Source: Candidatus Sulfotelmatobacter sp.
GTDB lineage: Bacteria; Acidobacteriota; Terriglobia; Terriglobales; Acidobacteriaceae
Reading direction: 5' to 3'
Assembly (NCBI GenBank): GCA_030041415.1
Contig: JASHNX010000050.1
Span: 1 to 39,419, forward strand
Length of the DNA stretch: 39,419 nucleotides
In this document: positions 1 to 6,436 of the stretch, one piece after another
Position numbering within the stretch: position 1 is the first letter of the stretch
Layout of the letters: each line of letters starts with the position of its first letter
The notes under the pieces: generated by a model
What the model saw: only the letters and a program-made list of their open reading frames with translations
The model's database searches: none
Told to the model about the DNA's origin: nothing
Position numbers and translations under genes: made by a program

Positions 1-244
1 AAATGCTGATGCGCGCCCGTTTGTCGCCGTTCCTGCCGACCGAAACCGCGGTCACCTTACCGTCAGCAGGCGAGACCACCGCACCCTCGGCCTCAGGAAT
101 AACACGCTCGGGATCGCGAAAGAACCACAAGAAAAATGCAGCCAGCAACACGGGAGTTACGGCCCAGGCAGGGTTGGCAAACCATCCGACGAGCAACCCC
201 GCCGCCATCATTGCCAGCGCGTAATAGTAGCCGTCGCGAACCAT
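1..244 (-). CDS. psd: Phosphatidylserine decarboxylase, N-terminal part (runs off window)
   Basis: Only the first 81 codons are in the window; the gene continues past base 1. The start is the ATG at 244-242. The protein opens with two hydrophobic stretches (about residues 7-20 and 27-39), then [20 protein letters not shown] (residues 38-57) and DGKVTAV. The FRDPER and VVSPADGKV motifs are typical of the short, membrane-anchored phosphatidylserine decarboxylases that convert phosphatidylserine to phosphatidylethanolamine. The GS self-cleavage site that makes the pyruvoyl group lies outside the window. No other minus-strand gene is close upstream, and a TATAAT box lies just before the start, so it probably has its own promoter with a very short leader. 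Family assignment is firm from the motifs; activity cannot be judged from this fragment. Confidence 0.85.
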   Translation of the reverse strand, partial: MVRDGYYYALAMMAAGLLVGWFANPAWAVTPVLLAAFFLWFFRDPERVIPEAEGAVVSPADGKVTAVSVGRNGDKRARISI

Positions 245-255
245 GGGATTCCATA

Positions 256-261
256 ATTATA
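256..261 (-). promoter_or_regulatory. Candidate -10 box for psd
   Basis: On the minus strand this reads TATAAT, a perfect sigma-70 -10 hexamer, 11 bases before the psd ATG at 244. I see no good -35 at 16-18 bases; a GTTG-containing stretch lies near the expected place. Transcription would begin only a few bases before the start codon, so the messenger would be nearly leaderless. Confidence 0.35.
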
Positions 262-367
262 GAGCACACGTTGGCAGACAACGCTCCTGTCCCCAAGAAT
301 TGGCGTGGGGCAAGTTGGCGTAAGTGCAAATAAAGAAAGGCAGTGGTGCGCCCCGTGGAAAAGATGG

Positions 368-392
368 AAAAATGCGGCAGCGGCGATGCCGC
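368..392 (-). terminator. Candidate intrinsic terminator after the DUF465 gene
   Basis: Six-base arms GCGGCA (374-379) and TGCCGC (387-392) enclose a 7-base loop. On the minus strand the stem is followed at once by ATTTTT. It lies 22 bases after the stop codon at 415. The T run is short, so this is a moderate call. Confidence 0.45.
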
Positions 393-414
393 TTTTCGAC
401 TGGGCGGCGGTGTT

Positions 415-645
415 TTAGGCTACGTGTGTGCCGAACTGTTGCCGGTACTGACGTTCGATCGATTGCATCTGATCTTTGAGCCGTAGTTTGAGCTTCTTTA
501 AGCGAATCTCTTCCAGCTTTTCGTCTTCGCTCAGATAGCGTTTCTGGGTGAGAGAATCAAGACGAGTGGAATACTGCAGGTGTTCCTGGGCCAGTCTGCG
601 AAGTTCTTCGTGATTGGCCAGGAGAGCGTCATTAGGAGTCACCAT
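415..645 (-). CDS. DUF465 / YdcH-like small coiled-coil protein
   Basis: A 76-residue charged, helical protein. It contains the pattern of the DUF465 (YdcH) family: HEELRRLAQEH near the N-terminus, then a LSEDEKLEEIRLKKLKLRLK segment leading into a basic coiled coil. The function of the family is not established. The start is the ATG at 645, because GGAGG lies 8 bases before it; an in-frame TTG 15 bases upstream lacks such a site. It is followed by a hairpin with a T run. It is monocistronic as far as can be seen, lying between psd and rimI on the same strand. Confidence 0.75.
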   Translation of the reverse strand: MVTPNDALLANHEELRRLAQEHLQYSTRLDSLTQKRYLSEDEKLEEIRLKKLKLRLKDQMQSIERQYRQQFGTHVA

Positions 646-758
646 CCAGTGGACCTCCAACCGGGATTTATACGCTCAAGCTAGCACAGCCCCAAAAATG
701 GTTCAATGCCCAAATCTGGTGCATTCAGGCAGGAGATAAATACAACAAAACGCTTGAC

Positions 759-1250
759 TTAGCAAACTTTAAGTCGATACAGGATTGCATCTTCAGGGGG
801 ATCCTGATAATAATTTTGCCGCAAACCCGCGATTTCGAATCCAGACTTCTCGTATAACCTCCGGGCCGCCTGATTCGACTCCCGGACCTCCAGAAATATG
901 TTTGCAACATAAGTCTCTCGCGAATAAGCAAAGAGTTGAGAGAGAAGCAGGGCGCCAACGCCTTTACGCCGCGATTCGACGCTGACCACGAGATTCTCCA
1001 GTTCGCACTCGCCGTTGGTTCTGCGCGCGATGAGGAAGCCGAGAAGTTTGGGCTGCAGCTGTTTTCCTTCGTTCGCCAGCCGGTCCCGGTCGTCCTCAGC
1101 GATCCAGGCACATTGCTCTGATAGGGAGTCAGGAATAGATAGAAACAACTGCTCATAGTGCTGTCTGCTCCAGTGTGCGGCGGATGTGGCCTCCCGTTCG
1201 AGAGTTATGATGGCGGAAGCGTCGGCGGCATTGGCTCGTCTGACACGCAC
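759..1250 (-). CDS. rimI: Ribosomal-protein-alanine N-acetyltransferase (RimI-like GNAT)
   Basis: A 163-residue GNAT acetyltransferase. Visible features are the N-terminal strand VRVRRANAADASAI, the acetyl-CoA binding segment ESRRKGVGALLL (R-x-x-G-x-G type), and the C-terminal NQAARRLYEKSGF motif that is almost diagnostic of RimI-type enzymes. RimI acetylates the N-terminus of ribosomal protein S18 in Escherichia coli; the substrate here is inferred. The chosen start is a GTG one base after the tsaB stop, with GAGAAG about ten bases upstream inside the end of tsaB. tsaB-rimI is a common pair in bacteria. The length is normal for the family. I found no ATG in a better place. Confidence 0.85.
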   Translation of the reverse strand: MRVRRANAADASAIITLEREATSAAHWSRQHYEQLFLSIPDSLSEQCAWIAEDDRDRLANEGKQLQPKLLGFLIARRTNGECELENLVVSVESRRKGVGALLLSQLFAYSRETYVANIFLEVRESNQAARRLYEKSGFEIAGLRQNYYQDPPEDAILYRLKVC

Positions 1251-1251
1251 G

Positions 1252-1956
1252 CTAAGGTTTCTTCTCGAGAATTTCCGCGTCAGTGCGCCGGATATAATTC
1301 GCCTCCAACTGGTCGGGCGTCGCGGTAACGCCGGATCTGATTTTGCTCCACCCCAGGCGCGCAACATCGGCGGCAGAAATCGATTCGATTGTTGTAAGCC
1401 GCAGTCCCGCAGACTTGGCCGCTTGGGCGATCGCAGCATCTGGAGTCGCGACGTTCCATCCCACTGCCCGCGCAAGAAAATCAGAGCGTTTTAGAAGCTT
1501 CTCGTCATTGAGTGGGGCAGATGACATCGCATCGGTCGTTGAAATCTCATATTCCCCTACATAAACATCTTCGCGGCCAGCATCCAGACCAACCATAACT
1601 TTGCCTTTAACGCCGCTTGCGACCGCGCAGACTTCGAGCATCGAGACGGCGGCGATTGGTTTTGCCAAAATCTCCGCAAGCGCCTTTACCGCGACGAGGC
1701 CGACGCGGAGTCCAGTGAACGATCCCGGCCCAGAAACCACGGCAAAAGCGCCAATTGCCTCTTTGGTGTAGCCATTGCTCGAAATCAGCGTGGAAATCTG
1801 TGGAATCAGTTGCGCGGAGAAAGTGCCCCCAACCAGCGGCATGATCTCGATAATCTCGAATTCTTCGGGGATGTCACTATCTTTGACTCTCTCTTCGACA
1901 CGCGCGAGAGCGATGCTGCCTTGCTTTCCGGAGGTGTCGATGGCGAGAAGAAGCAT
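1252..1956 (-). CDS. tsaB: tRNA threonylcarbamoyladenosine biosynthesis protein TsaB
   Basis: A 234-residue protein of the ASKHA fold. It begins MLLLAIDTSG and carries SGPGSFTGLRVG at residues 75-86, the signature of TsaB. TsaB works with TsaD and TsaE to place the threonylcarbamoyl group on A37 of ANN-decoding tRNAs. The length matches the family. rimI follows after one base, implying co-transcription and translational coupling. The ATG at 1956 lacks a strong ribosome binding site, but the conserved first strand begins there, so the start is well fixed. tsaD and tsaE are not in the window. Confidence 0.92.
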   Translation of the reverse strand: MLLLAIDTSGKQGSIALARVEERVKDSDIPEEFEIIEIMPLVGGTFSAQLIPQISTLISSNGYTKEAIGAFAVVSGPGSFTGLRVGLVAVKALAEILAKPIAAVSMLEVCAVASGVKGKVMVGLDAGREDVYVGEYEISTTDAMSSAPLNDEKLLKRSDFLARAVGWNVATPDAAIAQAAKSAGLRLTTIESISAADVARLGWSKIRSGVTATPDQLEANYIRRTDAEILEKKP

Positions 1957-2020
1957 GGAGGCATTCTAATTGGTCACGAATCGTTGCTGGGGAGGTTTGG
2001 AAGTTTCAGCAAGGTGGCAA

Positions 2021-2065
2021 AAAGCAGGTTCCTCGCCCGGCCTCCGTCCGTGTTCGGAATGACAT
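2021..2065. repeat. Intergenic REP-like element between mce and tsaB
   Basis: The minus strand reads ATGTCATTCCGAAC, then a GC-rich middle, then GCGAGGAACCTGCTT. From memory this resembles a dispersed bacterial repeat of the pattern GTCATTCCGAGC...GAGGAATCTGCTT. It has the same layout as the translated element at 37277-37370 (GTCATCCTGAGC...GAAGGATCT). It sits just after the mce stop codon. Family membership is by pattern only; no genome-wide count is available. Confidence 0.45.
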
Positions 2066-2072
2066 CTCTTGA

Positions 2073-2471
2073 TTATTTATCCTGCACAAGCTCCAGGAGC
2101 ACCCCGCCGGTGCTGGAGGGATGGACAAAAACATATCGATGCCCCCCAGCACCTGTCTTGATTTCATCCGACACGAGGCGCACGCCGTCTTTTTTCAGCC
2201 GATCGACGGCCGCAGATAGATTCGGCACCCTCAAGCAAACGTGATGCAAGCCTTCCCCACGTTTGGCGATGAATCTTGCGATCGTGGAATCCTCCGAAGT
2301 CGCTTCCAGCAATTCCAGGCGGGCTTCGCCGACGGGAATCATCACAACACGCACACGCTCATGGTCGACAACTTCTTCCGGCGAAATGCTGAGCCCGAGT
2401 TTTTCGTAGATCGACTTCGCCGCAGTAAGCGACTTTACCGCGACGCCGAGATGATCAATGCTAAATTCCAT
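2073..2471 (-). CDS. mce: Methylmalonyl-CoA epimerase
   Basis: A 132-residue protein of the glyoxalase / vicinal-oxygen-chelate fold, with two beta-alpha-beta-beta-beta modules. It starts MEFSIDHLGVAVKSL; the likely metal ligands are H7, E53 (in RLELLE), H76 or H77 (in GEGLHHVCLRV) and E127 (in GVLLELVQ). The enzyme interconverts (R)- and (S)-methylmalonyl-CoA in propionate and odd-chain or branched-chain catabolism. It lies 26 bases after meaB on the same strand, a typical partner, and the two probably share a messenger. The methylmalonyl-CoA mutase itself is not in the window. Length and motifs are normal. Confidence 0.92.
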   Translation of the reverse strand: MEFSIDHLGVAVKSLTAAKSIYEKLGLSISPEEVVDHERVRVVMIPVGEARLELLEATSEDSTIARFIAKRGEGLHHVCLRVPNLSAAVDRLKKDGVRLVSDEIKTGAGGHRYVFVHPSSTGGVLLELVQDK

Positions 2472-2497
2472 GCGTCGTCACTCTTGTCATTCCTGCT

Positions 2498-3568
2498 TTA
2501 TCTTCTTCCAGCCTTCCCTGCAATCTCCTCCACCAGCGTATACGGATCGCGTTTGTGCTCGGCAACCTCTGCCGCCAGCTTCTCCAGATTTCCATCGCTC
2601 AGCTGGGCGCGAGCTTTTTCGAGCATAGTATCGCGCAGCATTTCGACCAGACGCGCCCGCCAGTTTTCTGCACTTTTGCGCAGCGCCAGATTCTGCTTCT
2701 TCAAGTATGACTCATAATCGGCAATGGCTCCCCCCAGTTCGTCGATCCCTTTGCCTTCGCTAGCAATCGCCTTCACAATCGGAGGAACCCATCCATCGCC
2801 CCGCGTAGCCAGCGATTGCAGCGCGCGGATTTCTTTTTCAACGTGCTCGGCGCCGTCGCGGTCGCTTTTGTTGATCACAAAAATGTCAGCGATCTCCATG
2901 ATGCCGGCTTTGATGGTTTGCACATCATCGCCCATGCCCGGCACCAGAATCACGATCGTAACATCGGCGAGGCGAACGATATCGACCTCATCCTGGCCGA
3001 CGCCGACGGTTTCGATCATGATGAGGTCGCGCCCGGAAGCGTCGAGCGCAGTCGCAACGTCTGCCGTGGTGCGCGCGAGCCCGCCCAGCGACCCGCGCGT
3101 CGCCATGCTGCGAATGTAAATGCCGGGATCAGAAAAGTGTTCCTGCATGCGGATGCGGTCGCCGAGAATCGCGCCGCCAGTGTACGGGCTGGTCGGGTCG
3201 ACGGCGATGATCCCGATCGTGTAGTTGTCGTCGTTTACCGGTGCCCCATTCAAGCCACGTTCTTTGTGGCTTGAATGGGAATCCGTGAAATCGGTTGCCC
3301 CATCCTTATCTCGCGCACTTTGCGAGACAGGGTGGGGACGTTGGGTCTTCCGATAGAAGCGCGCCAGTTGATCAACCAGCGTGCTCTTCCCCGCTCCGGG
3401 CGCGCCCGTGAGACCGATAACGCGGGCGTGGCCCGTGTACGGAAATAGAGCCTTAAGCAGATTGGACCATCCGGGCGCACGATTCTCGACTGTCGAGATC
3501 GCACGCGAAAGCGCGCGCACGTCGCCGGAGCGCAGGGAAAAGATCAAATTCGTGTAGCTGTCGTCCAA
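2498..3568 (-). CDS. meaB: Methylmalonyl-CoA mutase-associated GTPase MeaB (ArgK family) with in-frame insertion
   Basis: A G3E-type P-loop GTPase that guards and repairs B12-dependent methylmalonyl-CoA mutase. From the start used here: P-loop GAPGAGKST at residues 55-63, then IIAVDPTSP, GGAILGDRIRM, the ETVGVGQDEVD segment and the NKSD guanine-specificity motif. Between helix 1 (about residue 76) and the next strand (about 113) there are some 34 extra residues encoded by a double-hairpin repeat (3245-3337); without them the protein would have the usual 320 or so residues. The reading frame is open back to 3748, with a TTG there and an ATG at 3658, but those upstream residues look non-coding and have no ribosome site. 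I chose the TTG at 3568 because the family homology starts there and the TTG is kept in the decayed copy near 5829. The start is uncertain. Confidence 0.88.
   Translation of the reverse strand: MDDSYTNLIFSLRSGDVRALSRAISTVENRAPGWSNLLKALFPYTGHARVIGLTGAPGAGKSTLVDQLARFYRKTQRPHPVSQSARDKDGATDFTDSHSSHKERGLNGAPVNDDNYTIGIIAVDPTSPYTGGAILGDRIRMQEHFSDPGIYIRSMATRGSLGGLARTTADVATALDASGRDLIMIETVGVGQDEVDIVRLADVTIVILVPGMGDDVQTIKAGIMEIADIFVINKSDRDGAEHVEKEIRALQSLATRGDGWVPPIVKAIASEGKGIDELGGAIADYESYLKKQNLALRKSAENWRARLVEMLRDTMLEKARAQLSDGNLEKLAAEVAEHKRDPYTLVEEIAGKAGRR
3245..3337. repeat. Two back-to-back REP-like hairpins inside meaB
   Basis: Hairpin 1 has perfect 14-base arms at 3245-3258 and 3266-3279 around a 7-base loop. 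Hairpin 2 has imperfect 16-17-base arms at 3298-3314 and 3322-3337 around the loop gcacttt. The pair is read through in frame and adds about 34 residues to MeaB in a loop after the P-loop helix. The layout resembles a bacterial interspersed mosaic (REP/BIME-type) element. Confidence 0.75.
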
Positions 3569-3757
3569 ACGTTCAGTGTAAAACAGCCGGGTGAGAAAGA
3601 CACCTGCTGGAGAACAAGGATGAGTGTAATTCGGGATGTCGCACTCGTTTTCGAACATCGGCTGCCGGGTGAGCCGATACGACCTCCTCCAGATGTTGAA
3701 GCGCAGCAAGCGAGAAACATTGATTGCACTCCCAGTATGAAGGTCCAAACCTAAATG

Positions 3758-4195
3758 TTAGCGATGCACGAGCACGGGAATCTTTGAGTGTGTAAGGACC
3801 TTGATGGTTTCGCTACCGAGGACCATTGCCGAGACGCCGCGGCGTCCGTGGGAGGCCATGGTAATAAGGTCGCAACTCTTAGCCTTGGCAAGGTCGATAA
3901 TGGCCAGGTAAGGATGTTCATGTTCGGAGAGAACTGTCTCACAAGGAACTCCCGCGGCTTCGGCGGCGTTGCTGATGTCGCGAAGGAGTTTGGTCCTGGA
4001 TTGCGCCATTTGCTGGTTGTATTCGGCGCGGGTGTCTTCGACAGCCTCGGTATTGAGGGTAAAGACATGAAACGGGACCTTGACAGTGAGCACGGTAATC
4101 CTAGCGCCGATCGCCTTAGCCAGGCTGATGCCATGTCGAACCGCTTTGTCCGCGAGTTCCGATCCATCGGTTGCGATCAAGATGTTCTTGTACAT
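3758..4195 (-). CDS. Universal stress protein (UspA family)
   Basis: A 145-residue single Usp domain. The N-terminus MYKNILIATDGSELADKAV is the usual first strand with the ATP-contacting Asp, and the C-terminal GRRGVSAMVLGSET fits the G-2X-G-9X-G-(S/T) ATP-binding motif, so it is probably an ATP-binding Usp. AAGGAG lies 7 bases before the ATG. It lies 358 bases downstream of a CBS-pair gene on the same strand, a frequent association in stress-response clusters, and just upstream of meaB. The biological role of individual Usp proteins is usually unknown; a stress or energy-limitation response is inferred. Confidence 0.9.
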   Translation of the reverse strand: MYKNILIATDGSELADKAVRHGISLAKAIGARITVLTVKVPFHVFTLNTEAVEDTRAEYNQQMAQSRTKLLRDISNAAEAAGVPCETVLSEHEHPYLAIIDLAKAKSCDLITMASHGRRGVSAMVLGSETIKVLTHSKIPVLVHR

Positions 4196-4553
4196 GGCAA
4201 TTCTCCTTTTGGCGTTCCGTCGGATGCGCCATTAAATCCATCAAGTCACGCGACGGGCTGGGGGCACTTGACTGTGGATCGACGGCGACGAAGCTTCTGC
4301 TGGCTCCCTATCGAATATCGAAGTGGATCCGCAGCTTGAGATTCTTCCTCAATATCTAGGATCACCTCTCTTAGTCGTTTGTCAGTGTGCGAGGTCACGC
4401 AACGATGTGATCGAAGTGCAAGCGCCACACCTTGTAATCGCTGCGCATTAGGCGGCCAACCTGCGCCTTTAATTGACGGGTATAGCTACATGGGCCGGAG
4501 AGTCCGGACACTCCGGCGAAATGTCGAGCAGGGGAGAAATTCAAAGCGCGATG
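4196..4553. other. Gene-free stretch with an imperfect palindrome
   Basis: No convincing gene is seen in these 358 bases. The only clear structure is a 22-base near-palindrome at 4495-4516 (ccggag-a-gtccggac-a-ctccgg), in which ten of eleven base pairs match. It lies about 40 bases after the stop of the CBS-pair gene but has no T run on either strand. It could be a factor-independent stop for that gene or an operator for the downstream usp gene. Confidence 0.35.
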
Positions 4554-5006
4554 CTAGCCGGGGTACGAACCTACAACATAACCCTCCAGTTCGTGAATGA
4601 CTTCCTCCTGCTCCGAGATGATCCATTTCACAACATCGCCCAGCGAGACCACTCCCACGACAGCGTCGTTTTCCATGACCGGAAGGTGCCGAAAGCGATG
4701 CTCGGTCATGATCGCCATGCATTCGTCTACTGGCCTCCGTGGGTCGACGGAAACGATGGTGGTGGTCATGATTTCGCGAACTAGAATGTCCTTCGAAACA
4801 TGTCCCTGCAGCACTACTTTACGGGCATAGTCGCGCTCCGAGATTATCCCGATGAGTTGGTTCCCGGACATGACCAGTAAAGCGCCTACTCCGTATTCAG
4901 CCATTTTTTTAATGGCTTCATATACGGTTTGATCCGGAGATATGGAACGAATTCGATTCTCGCGCTTGTTTTGCAAGACCCTTGCAATCGTATGGGTTAG
5001 TTTCAT
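4554..5006 (-). CDS. CBS-domain pair protein
   Basis: A 150-residue protein made of two CBS domains (about residues 8-65 and 73-132) and a short tail. Each has the typical ending: GNQLIGIISERDYARKV in the first and ENDAVVGVVSLGDVVKWII in the second. Stand-alone CBS pairs bind adenosine nucleotides and are thought to sense energy state; the ligand is not known here. A strong AAGGGGG lies 6 bases before the ATG. A perfect inverted repeat lies 25-55 bases upstream. With the Usp gene downstream it suggests a small stress or energy-sensing group. Confidence 0.88.
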   Translation of the reverse strand: MKLTHTIARVLQNKRENRIRSISPDQTVYEAIKKMAEYGVGALLVMSGNQLIGIISERDYARKVVLQGHVSKDILVREIMTTTIVSVDPRRPVDECMAIMTEHRFRHLPVMENDAVVGVVSLGDVVKWIISEQEEVIHELEGYVVGSYPG

Positions 5007-5031
5007 AGAACCCCCTTACGAGACCTGGCTG

Positions 5032-5061
5032 ATTGCCGGATGGTAGCATTTTGCCGGCAAT
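5032..5061. promoter_or_regulatory. Inverted repeat upstream of the CBS gene, possible operator
   Basis: Eight-base perfect arms attgccgg (5032-5039) and ccggcaat (5054-5061) are separated by 14 bases. The right arm is itself embedded in a ten-base palindrome ttgccggcaa (5051-5060). It lies between the CBS gene (start 5006, minus) and the small plus-strand gene at 5163, where a shared operator could act. No regulator gene is adjacent. Confidence 0.35.
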
Positions 5062-5162
5062 GAGGCGGTGATCTGGCGCACCCAATGGGTGTGATTGAAA
5101 TCACTGAACGTAGGAAGCGAGCCGTAGTAACTTTGCGCCAGTCGTTGTGCAAGGGATGGGGA

Positions 5163-5384
5163 ATGGCGAGTACCTCATCGATGATCGCAATAGGTAAGCT
5201 GGCCATGGCTGGGGAACAAGCTGGATTCAAGATCGAGCAAATGATCGATATGCTCAACTCTGGGCTTCCTGTCGATGCACTTCTTCAGCTGATTGCTCGG
5301 GGGCTGGAAGAATCGGCATCCGCTTTGCCTTGCGTGGGTTCGTTTCGAACGAAACTGTCCGCTAATCGCTCCACGGAGGCGTAG
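5163..5384 (+). CDS. Small hypothetical protein (73 aa)
   Basis: I do not recognise the family with certainty. From the ATG at 5163 the protein has a regular amphipathic helical core: KLAMAGEQAGFKIEQMIDML followed by SGLPVDALLQLIARGLE. The ATG has AAGGGA about 8 bases upstream. It is followed after 3 bases by another small gene on the same strand with a good ribosome site, so the two look like an operon. These are the only plus-strand genes in the first 9 kb. The C-terminal 25 residues look less structured. It is likely to be expressed, but no function can be given. Confidence 0.5.
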   Translation: MASTSSMIAIGKLAMAGEQAGFKIEQMIDMLNSGLPVDALLQLIARGLEESASALPCVGSFRTKLSANRSTEA

Positions 5385-5387
5385 CTA

Positions 5388-5591
5388 ATGCCATCCTCCG
5401 ATCGCTATCTTCACTTCGAAAATATCGACATGGGCGAACCCGCCATCTCGGCACAATGCAGCCGTTGTGAGCGCGAGTTCGCCGCAGCCCCAAGAGCTAA
5501 TGAAAGAGTTGACGACGTGATCTTGCGCCTTCGAGCCGAGTTCAATGCTCACGAATGTCAGCTGAAGACCTTCGCTGAGAAGTCGGCGTGA
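5388..5591 (+). CDS. Small putative zinc-binding protein (67 aa)
   Basis: A 67-residue protein with a CSRC pair near residue 24 and a HEC motif (residues 55-57) after a helix VDDVILRLRAEFNA. The C-x2-C...H-x-C spacing suggests a single small zinc site, although this has not been shown. GGAGG lies about 8 bases before the ATG, and the preceding small gene ends three bases upstream, so the two are probably translated from one messenger. I recall similar short proteins in acidobacteria but cannot name the family. Confidence 0.6.
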   Translation: MPSSDRYLHFENIDMGEPAISAQCSRCEREFAAAPRANERVDDVILRLRAEFNAHECQLKTFAEKSA

Positions 5592-5657
5592 GGATTCTCT
5601 TTTGTGAACCGTCAATTGTTGTAATCAGGGCGATTACACTCACGTAGATTTTCGAAC

Positions 5658-5871
5658 CTACTCCTTCAGCAACTGCCTTGCAATCACCAGCCGTTGAATC
5701 TCGCTGGTGCCTTCGCCGATTCGTGCACAGCTTCACGTCGCGGTAAAACTTTTCGGCGGGATCGCCCGCGAAAGAGCGCGGTTCATCGCCGGAGCGAAGG
5801 GAGGAAATCAAATTTGCGTGGCTGTCCAAGCGTTTTCAGTGTAAAGCAGGAGGGAAAGAAAGGCACTTTCA
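5658..5871 (-). pseudogene. Chimeric scar: meaB 5' fragment joined to acyl-CoA dehydrogenase 3' fragment
   Basis: Bases 5658-5762 are a near-identical copy of 6437-6540, the last 34 codons and stop of the acyl-CoA dehydrogenase: I count two substitutions and one inserted base, which breaks the frame. Bases 5763 to about 5871 match 3500-3608, the first codons of meaB plus a little upstream, at roughly 80 percent. On the minus strand the order is meaB start, junction near 5762, then the dehydrogenase end. The reading frame across the junction (NLISSLRSGD... then [12 protein letters not shown]) is interrupted and not functional. This is what remains after a tandem duplication of a dehydrogenase-meaB block followed by an internal deletion. 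Confidence 0.8.
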
Positions 5872-5908
5872 GAAAGGCCATTGCGACTGCAGAGGGGTGT
5901 GTAGGGAA

Positions 5909-6433
5909 CTATCCAAGCCGACGCCGAATCGTTGTCGCGCCCATTTGAGCAGACCAGAAAACGAGAGCACCGATGGTCACGATCAGCAACGCGCCCAAGC
6001 TGCCGTCATAGGTTGCCATGATGAATGTATAGGGCGGGAGTAACGACATGGCAAACACGAGCATCCCCCCTCGAACCCCGTCAGCACCCGCGAATCCGGC
6101 TCCCGAAAATGTCGCTGCAAGCGTCATGAACGGTCCGCCAGTGAGCCATACGCCAACCAGCATTGCAGCGCCAGGCCATTTGAAATTTCGTCTCGTTGTG
6201 ACCCTGCGTCCGGCGAGATAGGCAGCAAGCAATGTTGATGGCATCAGAATGGTGGTCAGTCGTACCTGCGGCGAGCCGAAATCGCGACCCTCAGATATGT
6301 GAACCGTGACGTCAGGCAGCCAGAAGCTAAGGCCGCCCAGCAGTGCAAGCCAGAGCGCCGCCCTCCAGTTCTTCATACCTTTGGGCCCGCAGGAGGCCGG
6401 GCCCTCCCGTCGCCCTCCTCCCTCGTCTGCCAT
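5909..6433 (-). CDS. Small integral membrane protein, unknown function
   Basis: A 174-residue protein with about four hydrophobic segments (near residues 25-42, 62-75, 88-110 and 123-160) after a charged, glycine-rich N-terminus. I do not recognise a family. The ATG at 6433 lies 3 bases after the acyl-CoA dehydrogenase stop, and the AAGGAG formed by its last codons is 6 bases before this ATG, so the two are translationally coupled. A second ATG at 6376 would begin directly at the first membrane segment. A GC-rich hairpin (arms 6383-6389 and 6398-6404) lies between these two starts. It is placed between the dehydrogenase and the meaB-derived scar. Confidence 0.6.
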   Translation of the reverse strand: MADEGGGRREGPASCGPKGMKNWRAALWLALLGGLSFWLPDVTVHISEGRDFGSPQVRLTTILMPSTLLAAYLAGRRVTTRRNFKWPGAAMLVGVWLTGGPFMTLAATFSGAGFAGADGVRGGMLVFAMSLLPPYTFIMATYDGSLGALLIVTIGALVFWSAQMGATTIRRRLG

Positions 6434-6436
6434 TGG

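Noticed and set aside
3569-3748. In-frame 60-codon N-terminal extension of meaB
   Set aside because: No ribosome site at the possible starts, no match to MeaB proteins, and family homology begins at about the TTG at 3568; kept as a start-site uncertainty only.
5694-5948. Plus-strand frame of 84 codons across the duplication scar
   Set aside because: It is the reverse side of the dehydrogenase and meaB fragments and has no independent coding signs.
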